Of a DNA stretch of 64,000 nucleotides, positions 35,383-45,493 are shown one piece after another. Numbering within the stretch: position 1 is the first letter of the stretch; each line of letters starts with the position of its first letter. A model generated the notes under the pieces. That model had not been told where the DNA came from. It saw only the letters and a program-made list of their open reading frames with translations, and ran no database searches. The position numbers and the translations under genes are program-made. The DNA is from Neiella litorisoli (GTDB taxonomy: Bacteria > Pseudomonadota > Gammaproteobacteria > Enterobacterales > Neiellaceae). The stretch spans positions 1-64,000 of the forward strand of contig NZ_JACXAF010000004.1 of assembly GCF_014773395.1 (NCBI RefSeq), written 5' to 3'.

Positions 35383-37203
35383 TCCGCTTTGCTTCTGCTG
35401 TAACCACAACGCCACTTGTTTGCGCAGCGTCGGTAAACTGACCGAGCCGTTGCGCAGCAAGACATCGTGAAATTCACGGATATCAAACTGTTCGCCGAGC
35501 TGTTGCTCTGCCTGCGCGCGCAACTCCAGAATCGTTTGTTCACCCAATTTGTAGCTGACCGCCTGCCCTGGCCAAGCCATGTACCGCTCTACCTCAGCAA
35601 CAATATCGGATTTTGCCAGCGGCGAGCTGTCCACCATGTATTGAATAGCCTGCTCTCGACTCCAGCCTTTGTCATGCAAACCGGTGTCCACCACCAAGCG
35701 CATGGCGCGCAATAGCTCATCGCTGAGCTTGCCGAAATAGTCATAAGGATCAGTAAACAAGCCCATTTCAATCCCCAAATGTTCGGCATAAAGGGCCCAA
35801 CCTTCTTCGAAGGCGCCGTTACTCTGATAATTTTGGTAATCGGACAGCACTGGCAAGCTCAACTTGGTGGCAATCTGGAAGTGATGACCCGGCGACGCTT
35901 CGTGGAGTGATAGTGTCACCATGCCCCACTTCGGCTGCGCTCGCAGGTTGTGGGTATTGATATAAAAAATCCCTGGTCGGCTGCCGTCTCGACTTCCCAT
36001 CAAATAGCTTGCGCCTGCCTCGTTTGCTGCGCGGTAAGCTGGGACTTGGTGAATTTCATAATCTTGCGCCGGCTGACTGGCAAAATAGTCATCCAATAAC
36101 GGATTAATGCGCTGTTTAATGCCTTCGTAGGCGGCAACCAGCTCGCTGCCCTCGTTAAAGTACTGGTCGTCATCAGATGTCATGGCGGCAAAAATTGCCG
36201 CCAAATCGGAGCCAATCTCAAGTTGCTCACCCACTTTACGCATCTCGCTATGGATACGCGCCACTTCAGCCAAGCCCAACTGATGTATTTGCTCAACAGA
36301 ACGGCTGTCATCGGCAAAGACATTGACTTTGTGTTTGTACCACAAGCGCCCGTTGGGCAGGCCCCAATAGCCATCCGAGGCCCGAGTTTGCGGCAGGTAG
36401 TCATGCTCCAAGTAATCGGCTAATCGGGTTAAGCCCGGCACAATATTGTCGTCAATTGCTTCACTAAAGCTGGCGCGAATTTGCTGACGCTGATTGTCGG
36501 TCCAAATCTGGGTGGTCAGCGCTGACGGTAACGCCCCCCATAACGGGCTTTCAGACTTAGGTATTTGCAATGTTCGGCGAATTTGCTCGATTGCTCGCAA
36601 TGCCAGCACTTGCGGCAAGGTAACATTACTGTCGATGCCTTCATTCATTCGCTCAATGGCTAAATCGACCCAGCCTCGAAACGATTTAGCTCGAGCGAGA
36701 AAATTGTCAAAATCGGCGACCGTTTCAAAGGGCTGGGCAGCATTGCCAGAGGCGTATTGAATCAAGCTCGAATAAGGATTATTAAATTGATCCAATGGCA
36801 AGAAGCGACCGGGGAATGTCTCTCCGACCAGATTCATTTGTCGCAGTCGAATAAATTCATCCAGCGCCAATTGTTGAGATTGCGGCCAACAGCTGACATC
36901 AAGACTTTGCGCTCGCGCTAACGACGTCTCATTCAGTTGATGGCGCTTGGCCAGCCATTGGTCAGACAAGCCATCAGAAAACTGGTCATTAAAGCGATGA
37001 TCACCGATCGCTGTCGCCCACATCGGATAGAGCGCTTTAGACGCTTCAAAATAATCGTCGAGTAATGGCTTTAGGGCTGCCGGATCGCACGCTTGTCCCG
37101 TGTTGCCATGCCCTGTTTTCATTTCGTTGCCAGCTTGACCACAACCACTCAGACCAGCAACCAACAGTGCTAAACAACTGAATCGACCGACATTAACAAG
37201 CAT
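35374..37203 (-). CDS. DUF885 family lipoprotein, putative zinc metallopeptidase
   Basis: A 609-residue exported protein. The signal peptide ends in the lipobox LSGC (Cys near residue 21), indicating a lipid anchor. The DUF885 fold is recognised by LHEASPGHHFQIA near residue 430, which holds an HExxxGHH-like metal site, and by GWALYAEHLGIEMG about 40 residues later with the further Glu. The family is related to thermolysin-like peptidases, and substrates are mostly unknown. With the M2 enzyme at 6-7.8 kb it makes a second lipid-anchored peptidase in this window. It is a single-gene unit. Confidence 0.85.
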   Translation of the reverse strand: MLVNVGRFSCLALLVAGLSGCGQAGNEMKTGHGNTGQACDPAALKPLLDDYFEASKALYPMWATAIGDHRFNDQFSDGLSDQWLAKRHQLNETSLARAQSLDVSCWPQSQQLALDEFIRLRQMNLVGETFPGRFLPLDQFNNPYSSLIQYASGNAAQPFETVADFDNFLARAKSFRGWVDLAIERMNEGIDSNVTLPQVLALRAIEQIRRTLQIPKSESPLWGALPSALTTQIWTDNQRQQIRASFSEAIDDNIVPGLTRLADYLEHDYLPQTRASDGYWGLPNGRLWYKHKVNVFADDSRSVEQIHQLGLAEVARIHSEMRKVGEQLEIGSDLAAIFAAMTSDDDQYFNEGSELVAAYEGIKQRINPLLDDYFASQPAQDYEIHQVPAYRAANEAGASYLMGSRDGSRPGIFYINTHNLRAQPKWGMVTLSLHEASPGHHFQIATKLSLPVLSDYQNYQSNGAFEEGWALYAEHLGIEMGLFTDPYDYFGKLSDELLRAMRLVVDTGLHDKGWSREQAIQYMVDSSPLAKSDIVAEVERYMAWPGQAVSYKLGEQTILELRAQAEQQLGEQFDIREFHDVLLRNGSVSLPTLRKQVALWLQQKQSGSE

Positions 37204-37336
37204 CTGTTTATCCTTAATTTAATTAACTGGGCGATTGTACTCCGCCACTGCGCCGATGGCGACCATTGCGCGGTGCAATTGACATCGGCTCGCAGACGCT
37301 TATGCTGAGACCATCATTTTCCAGTTCGACAATCGT

Positions 37337-37720
37337 GTGAAAAAAAACCTATGCCCGTGTGGCAGCAACTTGAAAGCCAAAGATTGCTGCGCTGCTGTCC
37401 ACCTGAATCCCAAACTCGCCCGCCACCCTGAGCAATTGATGCGCGCTCGTTACAGTGCTCATGCCATGAATAATCTCAATTTTATTATGGCGAGCTGGCA
37501 CCCAACGACGCGTCCGCAGGACACCGGCCCCATTCAACAATGGAACGATGAATGCACTTGGTTGGCACTGAACGTGGCCCAATCACGCAAGCTGGGCAGC
37601 AAAGGCGTTGTCGAGTTTGTCGCCCTTTATCGACAGGCAGGCCAATTAAAACAGCATCACGAAGTGGCTAATTTCAAGTTTGAAAAGGGCCAATGGTGGT
37701 ATCTAGACCGCAGCGATTAA
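37337..37720 (+). CDS. YchJ/UPF0225-type SEC-C protein
   Basis: A 127-residue protein with an N-terminal SEC-C zinc motif (CPCGSNLKAKDCC, residues 6-18) and the YchJ-like NTF2-type domain after it (LMRARYSAHAMNN; HHEVANFKFEKGQWWYLD). It lacks the second SEC-C motif that some YchJ proteins carry at the C-terminus. Function is unknown. The start is GTG at 37337, followed by an A-rich stretch. Confidence 0.85.
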   Translation: MKKNLCPCGSNLKAKDCCAAVHLNPKLARHPEQLMRARYSAHAMNNLNFIMASWHPTTRPQDTGPIQQWNDECTWLALNVAQSRKLGSKGVVEFVALYRQAGQLKQHHEVANFKFEKGQWWYLDRSD

Positions 37721-37731
37721 ACCGAACAAAC

Positions 37732-37772
37732 AAAAGCGGCGCAGTGACCTCTCACCGCGCCGCTCGCTTTTA
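37732..37772. terminator. Bidirectional terminator between the YchJ-like gene and fadD
   Basis: AGCGGCGC, A, GTGA, loop CCTC, TCAC, C, GCGCCGCT. A short T-containing tail lies on the right and an A-rich tail on the left, so it can serve both convergent genes. Confidence 0.75.
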
Positions 37773-37778
37773 ACGATG

Positions 37779-39449
37779 TTAGTTGTCCTCGTGCTTACGC
37801 AATTCCCGACGCAAAATCTTTCCAACATTCGACTTAGGCAGCTCATCGCGGAACTCAACCAACTTCGGCACCTTGTAGGCCGTTAAATGCTTGCGACAAT
37901 GCTGGATCAAGGCGGAGTCGGTCAAATTCGGATTTTTTCGCACCACAAAGATCTTCACCGATTCGCCAGTCACATCATTCGGCACGCCAATGGCAGCACT
38001 TTCCACCACATCTGGGTGCATCGCTACGACATCTTCGATTTCATTCGGGAACACGTTAAAGCCACTCACTAAAATCATGTCTTTCTTGCGATCAACGATA
38101 TAGAAGTAGCCCTGCTCGTCGACCTTAGCGACATCACCGGTGCGCAGCCAGCCATCTTCGACGATGACTTCGGCTGTGGCATCTTCTCGCCCCCAATAGC
38201 CTTGCATCACCTGCGGGCCTTTCACCCATAACTCACCCGACTCGCCGGGGCCGACATCAACGCCATCATCATTGACCAAGCGCATATCAGTTGATGGCGC
38301 AGGCAGACCGATGCTGCCGTTGTACGCGGGCTGATTCATTGGCGACACCGTGACCAACGGACAACATTCAGTCAGGCCATAGCCTTCAAGCAACACAGTA
38401 CCGGTGACCTCATGCCATTTTTCTGCAACAGCGCGCTGCACCGCGGCACCGCCGCCCAATGCGAGTTTGTATTGGCTAAAATCGAGCGCGCAAAACTCTT
38501 CGTTATTGAGTAGCGCGTTAAATAAGGTGTTTACCCCGGTCATGATGGTAAAGGGGTAACGGCTCAGCTCTTTGACAAAACCGGGAATATCGCGCGGATT
38601 GGTAATCAATAAGTTGGCACAGCCATACTTCATGAAAGTCAGGCAGTTCGCGGTTAGCGCAAAGATGTGATACAGCGGCAACGCGGTAACGACAAACTCC
38701 TTACCAGGAGTAATTACTGGGCCAACAATGGCAGCGACCTGCTCTAAGTTACCGACCATATTGCTATGGCTCAGCATGGCACCTTTAGCCACCCCAGTGG
38801 TGCCGCCGGTGTATTGCAAAAAGGCTAAATCGTCAGGCGCCATATGCGGCTTGACGTAGGTTAGGTAGCGCCCTTTTGCCAATGCTTTGCGCATTGATAT
38901 GGCATCCGGCAAATCATATTTGGGCACCATCTTTTTGACGTATTGAACGACAAAGTTGACCAAGGTGCGTTTAGCCGTCGCTAGCTGATCGCCAAGCTTG
39001 GTCAGAATAACGTGCTTCACTGGGGTTTCGCGTACCACTTTTTCAAGGGTATGGGCGAAATTTGACACAATGACAATCGCTTTAGCGCCAGAATCGTTAA
39101 GCTGATGCTTTAATTCCCTTGGCGTATACAACGGATTGACGTTGACCACCACAAGGCCAGCTCGCAGCACGCCAAACAAGGCAATGGGGTATTGCAGCAA
39201 GTTGGGCATCATGATCGCCACCCGATCGCCTTTTTGCAGTTTCAACTCTTGTTGCAGGTAGGCAGCAAAAATACGGCTTTTTTCTTCTAAACTGCGAAAC
39301 GTCAGTGTTGCACCCATATTGATGAATGCGGGCTGATCGGGGTACTTGTGTACCGATTCCTCAAATATGTCGATCAGCGATGTGTAGTGTTCAGGGTCGA
39401 TGAATTCGGGCACACCTTCTGGATATTGCTCCAGCCAGATCTTCTCCAC
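37779..39449 (-). CDS. fadD: Long-chain fatty acid-CoA ligase
   Basis: Activates fatty acids with ATP and CoA, feeding FadE and beta-oxidation (556 aa; E. coli 561). The AMP-binding motif is [17 protein letters not shown] near residue 220. The FACS signature is [17 protein letters not shown], with the catalytic Lys in [10 protein letters not shown] near the C-terminus. I choose the GTG at 39449: AGGAG lies 6 bases upstream and the protein then begins [14 protein letters not shown], like E. coli FadD. The open frame extends 25 codons to 39524 without family support. The substrate range cannot be told. Confidence 0.93.
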   Translation of the reverse strand: MEKIWLEQYPEGVPEFIDPEHYTSLIDIFEESVHKYPDQPAFINMGATLTFRSLEEKSRIFAAYLQQELKLQKGDRVAIMMPNLLQYPIALFGVLRAGLVVVNVNPLYTPRELKHQLNDSGAKAIVIVSNFAHTLEKVVRETPVKHVILTKLGDQLATAKRTLVNFVVQYVKKMVPKYDLPDAISMRKALAKGRYLTYVKPHMAPDDLAFLQYTGGTTGVAKGAMLSHSNMVGNLEQVAAIVGPVITPGKEFVVTALPLYHIFALTANCLTFMKYGCANLLITNPRDIPGFVKELSRYPFTIMTGVNTLFNALLNNEEFCALDFSQYKLALGGGAAVQRAVAEKWHEVTGTVLLEGYGLTECCPLVTVSPMNQPAYNGSIGLPAPSTDMRLVNDDGVDVGPGESGELWVKGPQVMQGYWGREDATAEVIVEDGWLRTGDVAKVDEQGYFYIVDRKKDMILVSGFNVFPNEIEDVVAMHPDVVESAAIGVPNDVTGESVKIFVVRKNPNLTDSALIQHCRKHLTAYKVPKLVEFRDELPKSNVGKILRRELRKHEDN

Positions 39450-39630
39450 GGCGCTCTCCTGCGTTTTTGTTTTGTTTGTTATGTTTTTATCGAGTGTAGC
39501 GACAAAGTCAGTTGTTATATTCAACTTTGATGTATTTAGACTAGAGCTAACACTCTAACCACCAAATCGTGACACAAAATTGAGCGATCACCTCAGTCGA
39601 CTTGCTCATCATGAGAGCTAGCGCATATTT

Positions 39631-40512
39631 TCAATCACTTGTTTGAATTGTGTCGGCGACAAATTGTTCGATTAAAGACGCTACTTTTTTCGGTTGTGTC
39701 ATATGGACATGATGGCCACCGGGAAGTTCCGCAACTTGCAATTGACGAAAGCAATCACGGCGCGATGCCAACATGGTTTTCATCTCCGGATAGCCGCTTT
39801 TCGCCATGATAATTTGCACCGGGCACTCAATCGCTCGCAAGATGGCCCGCACCTGCGGCTCGGTCATGCGCGTTGCTGAAAATGCACGAACTCTCGGATC
39901 ATAGCCCCACTGGACACCGTCTTGGCTGGCGCGAATGTTACGTTTAATCAGCAGTTCAACCAGCGTTGGCGTTAGATCCGTTGAGACGGCATGACGGGCC
40001 GCAACGGCTTGGTGAATATCATCATAGCGAGTGGTGGTTTGCTTGCGGCTGCGTTTACGGCTCAATAAACCCTTGCGCAACATAGCCGCCGCTTGCTCTG
40101 GCTCTGACGCTAACGGCCCAGCGCCCTCAATCATCACCAAATGAGATACTTTTTCAGGAAAGGCTGCAGCAACCATGGCATTCACCAAAGCTCCCATTGA
40201 ATGGCCAACCAGTACCACCGGCTGTTTCAATTGCTCCAAGACTTGCAGCAGGACATCGGCCCAATCGACAAAATGGTAATTACCCGCCGCAGGTAGATGC
40301 TGGGATAACCCATGACCCGGCCAGTCAAAGGCGAGCAATGAATGGTTGCGAATTCGTTTAGCCAGCGGCAACAGCGAATTGGCATTATCTAGCCAACCAT
40401 GGGTAGCAACGATGAAAGGCCCTTGCGGGCCTTTCTCGTCAGGTTCAATTTGCCAGCCGTCGAGTGTCATTCCAGTAAGCTGGCATTGCCAATCCTGATA
40501 CATGGCAGTCAC
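39631..40512 (-). CDS. Alpha/beta-fold hydrolase
   Basis: A 293-residue serine hydrolase. HGWLDNANS holds the oxyanion region, the nucleophile is in VLVGHSMGALV near residue 103, and the catalytic His is near the C-terminus in GGHHVHM. This resembles the broad esterase/haloperoxidase group found near fadD in related genomes. The substrate is unknown. It lies 15 bases after the exported methyltransferase-like gene on the same strand. Confidence 0.85.
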   Translation of the reverse strand: MTAMYQDWQCQLTGMTLDGWQIEPDEKGPQGPFIVATHGWLDNANSLLPLAKRIRNHSLLAFDWPGHGLSQHLPAAGNYHFVDWADVLLQVLEQLKQPVVLVGHSMGALVNAMVAAAFPEKVSHLVMIEGAGPLASEPEQAAAMLRKGLLSRKRSRKQTTTRYDDIHQAVAARHAVSTDLTPTLVELLIKRNIRASQDGVQWGYDPRVRAFSATRMTEPQVRAILRAIECPVQIIMAKSGYPEMKTMLASRRDCFRQLQVAELPGGHHVHMTQPKKVASLIEQFVADTIQTSD

Positions 40513-40527
40513 CCTACACCGGTATGA

Positions 40528-41373
40528 TTACTTGGCTGGTTTGATGAATTTCAGGGTCATGCGATCACTTTCACCAATCGCCATGTATTTGGCTTTATCC
40601 TGATCTTTCAATCGCAACACTGGCGGCAAGGTCCAAACACCTTTTGGATGGTCTTTGGTGTCTTTCGCGTTGGCATTAACTTCACTGGTGGCGTCCAGTT
40701 TAAAACCCGCACGCTCAATAACGCCGATCAATTCCGCTTGATTCAAATAGCCTGAGCCTTTGAGTTGTTCGTTGGTTTTGTTGTCTGGGCCACGATGTTG
40801 AACCACGCCGAGCACCCCGCCAGGCTTGAGCACTGCAAATGCGGCGGCCAATACATCAGCTTCAAAACCGTCACGATGCCAACCATGAAGGTTACGGAAT
40901 GTCAGAACCATATCCACCGAATTGTCAGCACCTAAGTTGGTCGTCGCTGGCGGTTGAAACTCAACAACGGCGACATCACCCCACCAATCTTTGTTGCTAT
41001 CCAGTTTGCTCAGAAACTTGCTGCCGCTTTTGTAGTAGTAACTGTTTTCATCGACATCGGTGACCTTAAAATTGGCAGCAATGAACTTGCCCTCGGCCTT
41101 CAAATAAGGCGCCAAAATACTGCTGTACCAAGCACCACTGCCCGGCCATAGCTCGATCACTGTGTCAGTTGGTTTAATTCCGAAAAACGTCAGTGTTTCA
41201 TAGGGGTGACGATAGACATCACGCTGCGCCATTGCGCCTCGACGTTCATCAGCAATTGATTTTGCTAAAGCATCATCAGCAAGCGATGGTGTGGCGATCA
41301 CGGCGGCAGATAGGGTTAAGCCTGCCAACACCGTTTTTAGTGCAGCGGTTGTTCTCAAAGCTCTCAGTAGCAT
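40528..41373 (-). CDS. Exported methyltransferase-like protein
   Basis: About 281 residues. It has a signal peptide (AALKTVLAGLTLSAAVI, cleavage after SLA) and then a class I SAM-methyltransferase fold: motif I is degenerate (VIELWPGSGAWYSSIL), with LTFRNLHGWH and LKPGGVLGVVQHR in the usual places. A COG4798-like group of such exported proteins exists. SAM is not expected in the periplasm, so the real activity is unclear. AAAGGA lies before the ATG at 41373; the open frame to 41442 has no signal-like start. Confidence 0.8.
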   Translation of the reverse strand: MLLRALRTTAALKTVLAGLTLSAAVIATPSLADDALAKSIADERRGAMAQRDVYRHPYETLTFFGIKPTDTVIELWPGSGAWYSSILAPYLKAEGKFIAANFKVTDVDENSYYYKSGSKFLSKLDSNKDWWGDVAVVEFQPPATTNLGADNSVDMVLTFRNLHGWHRDGFEADVLAAAFAVLKPGGVLGVVQHRGPDNKTNEQLKGSGYLNQAELIGVIERAGFKLDATSEVNANAKDTKDHPKGVWTLPPVLRLKDQDKAKYMAIGESDRMTLKFIKPAK

Positions 41374-41437
41374 GCGATTTGTTCCTTTATTGTGCTGTGC
41401 TTTATACGGAAATTTATCGGTCAAGTCGTAGGGTTTA

Positions 41438-41463
41438 ACCAATCGATGTCGACATCGATTGGT
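41438..41463. repeat. Perfect 26-bp palindrome
   Basis: ACCAATCGATGTC followed by its exact reverse complement, without a spacer. It lies 65-90 bases upstream of the exported methyltransferase-like gene, in a promoter-like position. A dimeric regulator could bind it. The 126 bases between this gene's open frame and tsaB hold no other clear element. Confidence 0.7.
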
Positions 41464-41568
41464 ATTACAGACTGGCCATTAACTTAATGCTTTCAACGAT
41501 AAAATAGCCAGCCCCTAACACAATTTGAAACAAGATTTCCGAGCCGATGGATCACTAAAAAACGGCCA

Positions 41569-42270
41569 TTAACGGCCCGGTAGTTTTTTCCACGTCACCG
41601 TATCGCGCAGATAAACCGGTTGTGCTTCGGCTGCGTCCACCGCTTCGCCCCGCTGCCAAGCGAATTGGCTCAAATAGACCATATCTTCAGCCAGTGGAAA
41701 CAGATCAACCTCATGGCAAGTGACCTGAGATGGCAACGGTGCCATTTGTTGGTGATACGCCAACCAGCCGCTGCCGGTGGCGAAATATGTCGCATCGGCA
41801 TCCGTGATCGCGTCTTGCCATTGCTGTGGTGGGCACACGCGCTCGCTGACTTGTGGCACCAAGTCACCATCAAGGTGGCGGTAGCTGCCAAGATAAATTT
41901 CGTTCATGCGCGCATCAATCGCGGCTAATTGCAGCGGGCATTTGCTCAAGCGATAGCCCTGTCGCGCCAGCGCTTGTAGAGTCGACATGGGTAACAACGG
42001 CAAATCAGCACCATAAGCCAACCCTTGCGCGGTGGCGGTTCCGATCCGCACGCCGGTAAAGCTGCCCGGTCCGCGACCAAAAGCTATGGCATCCAATTGC
42101 GACAAACTCAGCCCCGCCTCGGCTAATAACGCCTTGGCCATCGGCAAAGCTAATTGGGCATGTTCGCGCGGCGCTATTTTGCTGTTGGCAATAATTTCAT
42201 CGCCAACCAACAAGGCTGCTGAGCAGGTTTCAGTACAAGTATCAATCGCTAACAGTTGGAGCTTTTTCAT
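41569..42270 (-). CDS. tsaB: tRNA threonylcarbamoyladenosine synthesis protein TsaB
   Basis: ASKHA-fold partner of TsaD (233 aa) needed to make t6A at tRNA position 37. The N-terminus LLAIDTCTETCSAALL and FGRGPGSFTGVRIGTATAQGLA near residue 66 are diagnostic. It starts 2 bases after yoaA on the same strand, the same pair as in E. coli. Confidence 0.95.
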   Translation of the reverse strand: MKKLQLLAIDTCTETCSAALLVGDEIIANSKIAPREHAQLALPMAKALLAEAGLSLSQLDAIAFGRGPGSFTGVRIGTATAQGLAYGADLPLLPMSTLQALARQGYRLSKCPLQLAAIDARMNEIYLGSYRHLDGDLVPQVSERVCPPQQWQDAITDADATYFATGSGWLAYHQQMAPLPSQVTCHEVDLFPLAEDMVYLSQFAWQRGEAVDAAEAQPVYLRDTVTWKKLPGR

Positions 42271-42272
42271 GG

Positions 42273-44207
42273 TTAATCGGTTTTCAATTCTGTCGATGGT
42301 TGTTGCAAGAATGCCACCGCCTTGTCTTGTCGACGGGTTCTTGGCATGTCCGGCAGGCTTTGCAAAAACGTTTTGCCGTAGGCTCGGGAAGCCAGCCGAG
42401 AATCACAGATCGCGAGTAAGCCCTGATCAGTGACCGAACGGATCAGGCGGCCCGCGCCCTGCTTTAAAGTGATCACCGCTTTCGGGATCTGAATGGCTGA
42501 AAACGGGTCGCCACCACTACGCCGGCAATCTTCGATGCGGGCACTTAATAACGGATCATCGGGTGCGCCGAATGGCAATTTGTCGATGATAACACAGCTA
42601 AGCGCGTCGCCACGGACGTCAACGCCTTCCCAAAAGCTGCCGGTTGCCAATAACACCGCATCGCCAGCGGCAACAAACTGGTCGAGCAAAATTCGCTTGG
42701 AGCTTTTGCCCTGAACCAGAATTTGGCGCGTCAAATGCTCGCCAATTTCGGCGGCCACCTGCTGCATCATTCGATGACTGGTAAACAGCACAAAGACACC
42801 GCCCTGACTGGCTTCAATTAACGGCAATATGGTATCGATAAATTGCCCAGCTGACGGTTGGCCGGCAACTGGCTCAGGCAATGACGCCGGCACAAACAAT
42901 AAGCTTTGCTGTTGATAGTTAAATGGGCTCGGTAAGCTTAACTCGGCGGTACGTTGAATGCCCATTTGCGAAGAAAAGTGACTGAAGCCGTCACCGACTC
43001 GCAAAGTTGCCGAAGTGAAGACCCAAGAGGCATGTTGCTGCGCCATAAAATCTGCGAACCGATTGGCAATATCCAACGGCGTTAAATGCATAATGAGATG
43101 CCGCGGGGTGGTTTCAAACCAATAGCTATTACCTAGCTCATCAATCTGACAAATCGCCTTCAGTTGATTGATGTATTGGCTGCATCGCTCCCAGCATTGA
43201 TCGATCAACTTGCCGCGACCGAGCGCTAATTTCAGGACATCAAATAAGAAACTCAAGTCATCGCTGAGCCGTTTCACCGCTTGTTGAACATTGGCCTGCT
43301 GAAGCTGTTCGCGCCAATTACCTTTGCTTGGATCGCGGCCAAAACATAATCGCAGATCCTGACCGGCCTGTGACAACCTTGCGGCGGCCTTACCCAACTG
43401 CGCCTGATCGGCCGCTTCAGAACGATAAGCGGCTTCAACATCTTTGCTCAAATCAACAATTTGGCGGGTCGACAATGAGGTACCAAAATACATGGTGGCA
43501 ATATCGGGTAACTGATGCGCTTCATCGAAAATAAAGCTATCCGCCTGCGGTAACAACTCGCCAAAACCCGTGTCTTTTATCGCCATATCGGCAAAAAACA
43601 AGTGATGATTAATCACCACCAGCTCAGCTTCTTGCGCCTTCTTACGGGCTTTCAATAAATAACAATCTTCATAATCGGGGCAGTCTCGGCCTAGGCAATT
43701 ATCCTGACTAGAGGTCACGTAAGGGTAAATCCGGCTATCTTCGCCCAGCTCAGTCAACTCGCCAATATCGCCCGTATCGGTGCGATTGGACCAGCGTTTA
43801 ACGATAACCAAGTCTGCCTGTAAATCCTTTTCCAGCAATTTGTCGGCTTGCTTGAGGTGCAAATCCATTCGGTAACGGCACAAATAGTTGGCGCGACCTT
43901 TAAGGAGTGCTACTGGACGACCACAGCCAAGGGCCTTAATAACCGTGGGTAAATCACGATGGAATAACTGCTCTTGCAGTGCTTTGGTGCCGGTGCTGAC
44001 AATGGTTTTACCTTTATTCAGCAACGCCGGTATCAAATAGGCAAAGGTTTTACCGGTGCCGGTGCCGGCTTCGACCACTAAGTTGGTCTTTTGCTTCATC
44101 GCTTTTTCAACCGCTAGGGCCATATCGAGCTGGGCTTGGCGCGGCTTAAATTGCGGAATCGCTTTGGCTAGCGCGCCTTTGTCGCCAAAACAACTGGATA
44201 CTTTCAT
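42273..44207 (-). CDS. yoaA: ATP-dependent DNA helicase YoaA (DinG/XPD family)
   Basis: Superfamily 2 helicase with a 4Fe-4S cluster (644 aa; E. coli 636). Walker A is EAGTGTGKTFAYL near residue 45. The cluster cysteines are C-x-n in YLCRYRMDL, CLGRDCPDYEDCY, and the DEAH box is FDEAHQLPDI near residue 225. The C-terminal helicase motifs include ATGSFWEGVDVRGD and QGAGRLIRSVTDQG. In E. coli YoaA works with the Pol III chi subunit HolC at blocked forks. Overlap and spacing with tsaB suggest cotranscription. Confidence 0.93.
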   Translation of the reverse strand: MKVSSCFGDKGALAKAIPQFKPRQAQLDMALAVEKAMKQKTNLVVEAGTGTGKTFAYLIPALLNKGKTIVSTGTKALQEQLFHRDLPTVIKALGCGRPVALLKGRANYLCRYRMDLHLKQADKLLEKDLQADLVIVKRWSNRTDTGDIGELTELGEDSRIYPYVTSSQDNCLGRDCPDYEDCYLLKARKKAQEAELVVINHHLFFADMAIKDTGFGELLPQADSFIFDEAHQLPDIATMYFGTSLSTRQIVDLSKDVEAAYRSEAADQAQLGKAAARLSQAGQDLRLCFGRDPSKGNWREQLQQANVQQAVKRLSDDLSFLFDVLKLALGRGKLIDQCWERCSQYINQLKAICQIDELGNSYWFETTPRHLIMHLTPLDIANRFADFMAQQHASWVFTSATLRVGDGFSHFSSQMGIQRTAELSLPSPFNYQQQSLLFVPASLPEPVAGQPSAGQFIDTILPLIEASQGGVFVLFTSHRMMQQVAAEIGEHLTRQILVQGKSSKRILLDQFVAAGDAVLLATGSFWEGVDVRGDALSCVIIDKLPFGAPDDPLLSARIEDCRRSGGDPFSAIQIPKAVITLKQGAGRLIRSVTDQGLLAICDSRLASRAYGKTFLQSLPDMPRTRRQDKAVAFLQQPSTELKTD

Positions 44208-44253
44208 TGTCGAGTGGTTGATTCACATTTGTGGTTAACGAAGCAACGGTTGA

Positions 44254-44280
44254 TAAAAAAAGCTGGCCTGAGGCCAGCTT
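44254..44280 (-). terminator. Rho-independent terminator of the beta-barrel gene
   Basis: On the minus strand AGCTGGCC, loop TCA, GGCCAGCT, then seven T. It lies 20 bases after the stop. Confidence 0.92.
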
Positions 44281-44299
44281 CGTTGCCACTTCAGCAGGA

Positions 44300-45493
44300 T
44301 TACAGCGCCGCCCGCAGGGTCAGCCAGTAGGTGCTTTTATCGTAGCTCAGGCTGTCAATGTTGGAGTCCTGGTCGCTGTATTGATAATTCAAATCGGTAC
44401 GCAGCCAACGACGCCAGTCATAACGAAGTCCCAGTTGGCCAGCGACATAGTCATCATCGCGGTCCAAACCAGTAAACTCTTCATCAATATATTTGGCGCC
44501 AATGATAGTGGTTAAGCGTTCGCTCCAACCATGCTCCCAGCGCAATGCCGCATTGGTTTCCTTTACATAGTCGCCAAGGGTATCGGGATCTTTTGCGCGG
44601 CGGCCACTTTCTATGATGAACTTGGAGTAGCTTTTGGGTAACCATTCGGCACCAACAGACCAGGTTAAACCTGAGAAGTCAGCGCGAGCGGCATCATCAT
44701 AATCGCGATCGGAATAACCAAGCTTAACGATGCCAGTGGTTTTGCCTGTCGCTTGCCAGCGCACACCTAGATGGTAGGTTTGATCGGTGCTGTCGCGATT
44801 GCTTTCGCCACTTGCCTGCCGATCGTATTCGGTCTCAGATCGACTTAAATCGAGCAACAAGGATGTTTTAGGACCTAACCGCCAATATAAAGTAGAGCCA
44901 CCAGTGACCGTATCAAAATCTCGAAACATGCTTTGTTGGCGGTAATTGCGATACTCTTTGCTGTCATAAACCAGTCGCAAGTCAACATTAAAACGGGCAT
45001 CGCTGACGCCAAAGCCGTAGACCAAGCTGGCATTTCGTAATTCCCGTTCCACCACCTCGTCAAGGCTATTGCCCTGGCCTTCGCTAATACCCGTTCCGCG
45101 ATCTTCGTGATCGCGAATATAGTCATAGTTGAGAGTCAACCGATGTTGGCTGGTTAATTCATGATGCCACTTACTAGTGAACTTGTGATCGGTGTAATCG
45201 TCTTCGTCGCTGGAATGATAGCGAGCGTGGTTCAGTTGGTAACTCAGGGCAAAGTGACTCAGCGGATCGCCGGCTTTGAGTGACAACTGCGGATTGACCA
45301 CTGTAAACCAGCTATCAACTTCATCGTTGGCGCTGTGAGCCGTGTTGTCATCATAACCATTGATGATGCTTAGCTGAGGCTGAAATTTTAAACCTTCAGC
45401 AATATCAAATGATGCGGGTTGGTAGTCCGCTGTGGCGCTGATACTGCAAAAAGCCAGCGATAACGCCAGCGCAGGAGTGATTCCGAGTCGCAT
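44300..45493 (-). CDS. Outer-membrane beta-barrel protein (BBP2_2-like)
   Basis: A 397-residue exported protein with a signal peptide ending in SATA. It then shows a long series of alternating amphipathic strands rich in Tyr, Asp and Arg (for example HRLTLNYDYIRD, STLYWRLGPKTSLLLDLSR, LGLRYDWRRWLRTDLNYQYS). The pattern matches the putative beta-barrel porin 2 group, whose members often lie in exopolysaccharide loci. No polysaccharide genes are near, so the role is open. The C-terminus ends in LTLRAAL, an outer-membrane insertion-like end. Divergent from the next gene. Confidence 0.75.
   Translation of the reverse strand: MRLGITPALALSLAFCSISATADYQPASFDIAEGLKFQPQLSIINGYDDNTAHSANDEVDSWFTVVNPQLSLKAGDPLSHFALSYQLNHARYHSSDEDDYTDHKFTSKWHHELTSQHRLTLNYDYIRDHEDRGTGISEGQGNSLDEVVERELRNASLVYGFGVSDARFNVDLRLVYDSKEYRNYRQQSMFRDFDTVTGGSTLYWRLGPKTSLLLDLSRSETEYDRQASGESNRDSTDQTYHLGVRWQATGKTTGIVKLGYSDRDYDDAARADFSGLTWSVGAEWLPKSYSKFIIESGRRAKDPDTLGDYVKETNAALRWEHGWSERLTTIIGAKYIDEEFTGLDRDDDYVAGQLGLRYDWRRWLRTDLNYQYSDQDSNIDSLSYDKSTYWLTLRAAL

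Noticed and set aside
41467-41555. Short hydrophobic minus-strand frame (ILFQIVLGAGYFIVESIKL) before tsaB
   Set aside because: A stop codon precedes it directly and only TTG or GTG starts without a ribosome-binding site are available. It could be a remnant, but this cannot be supported.
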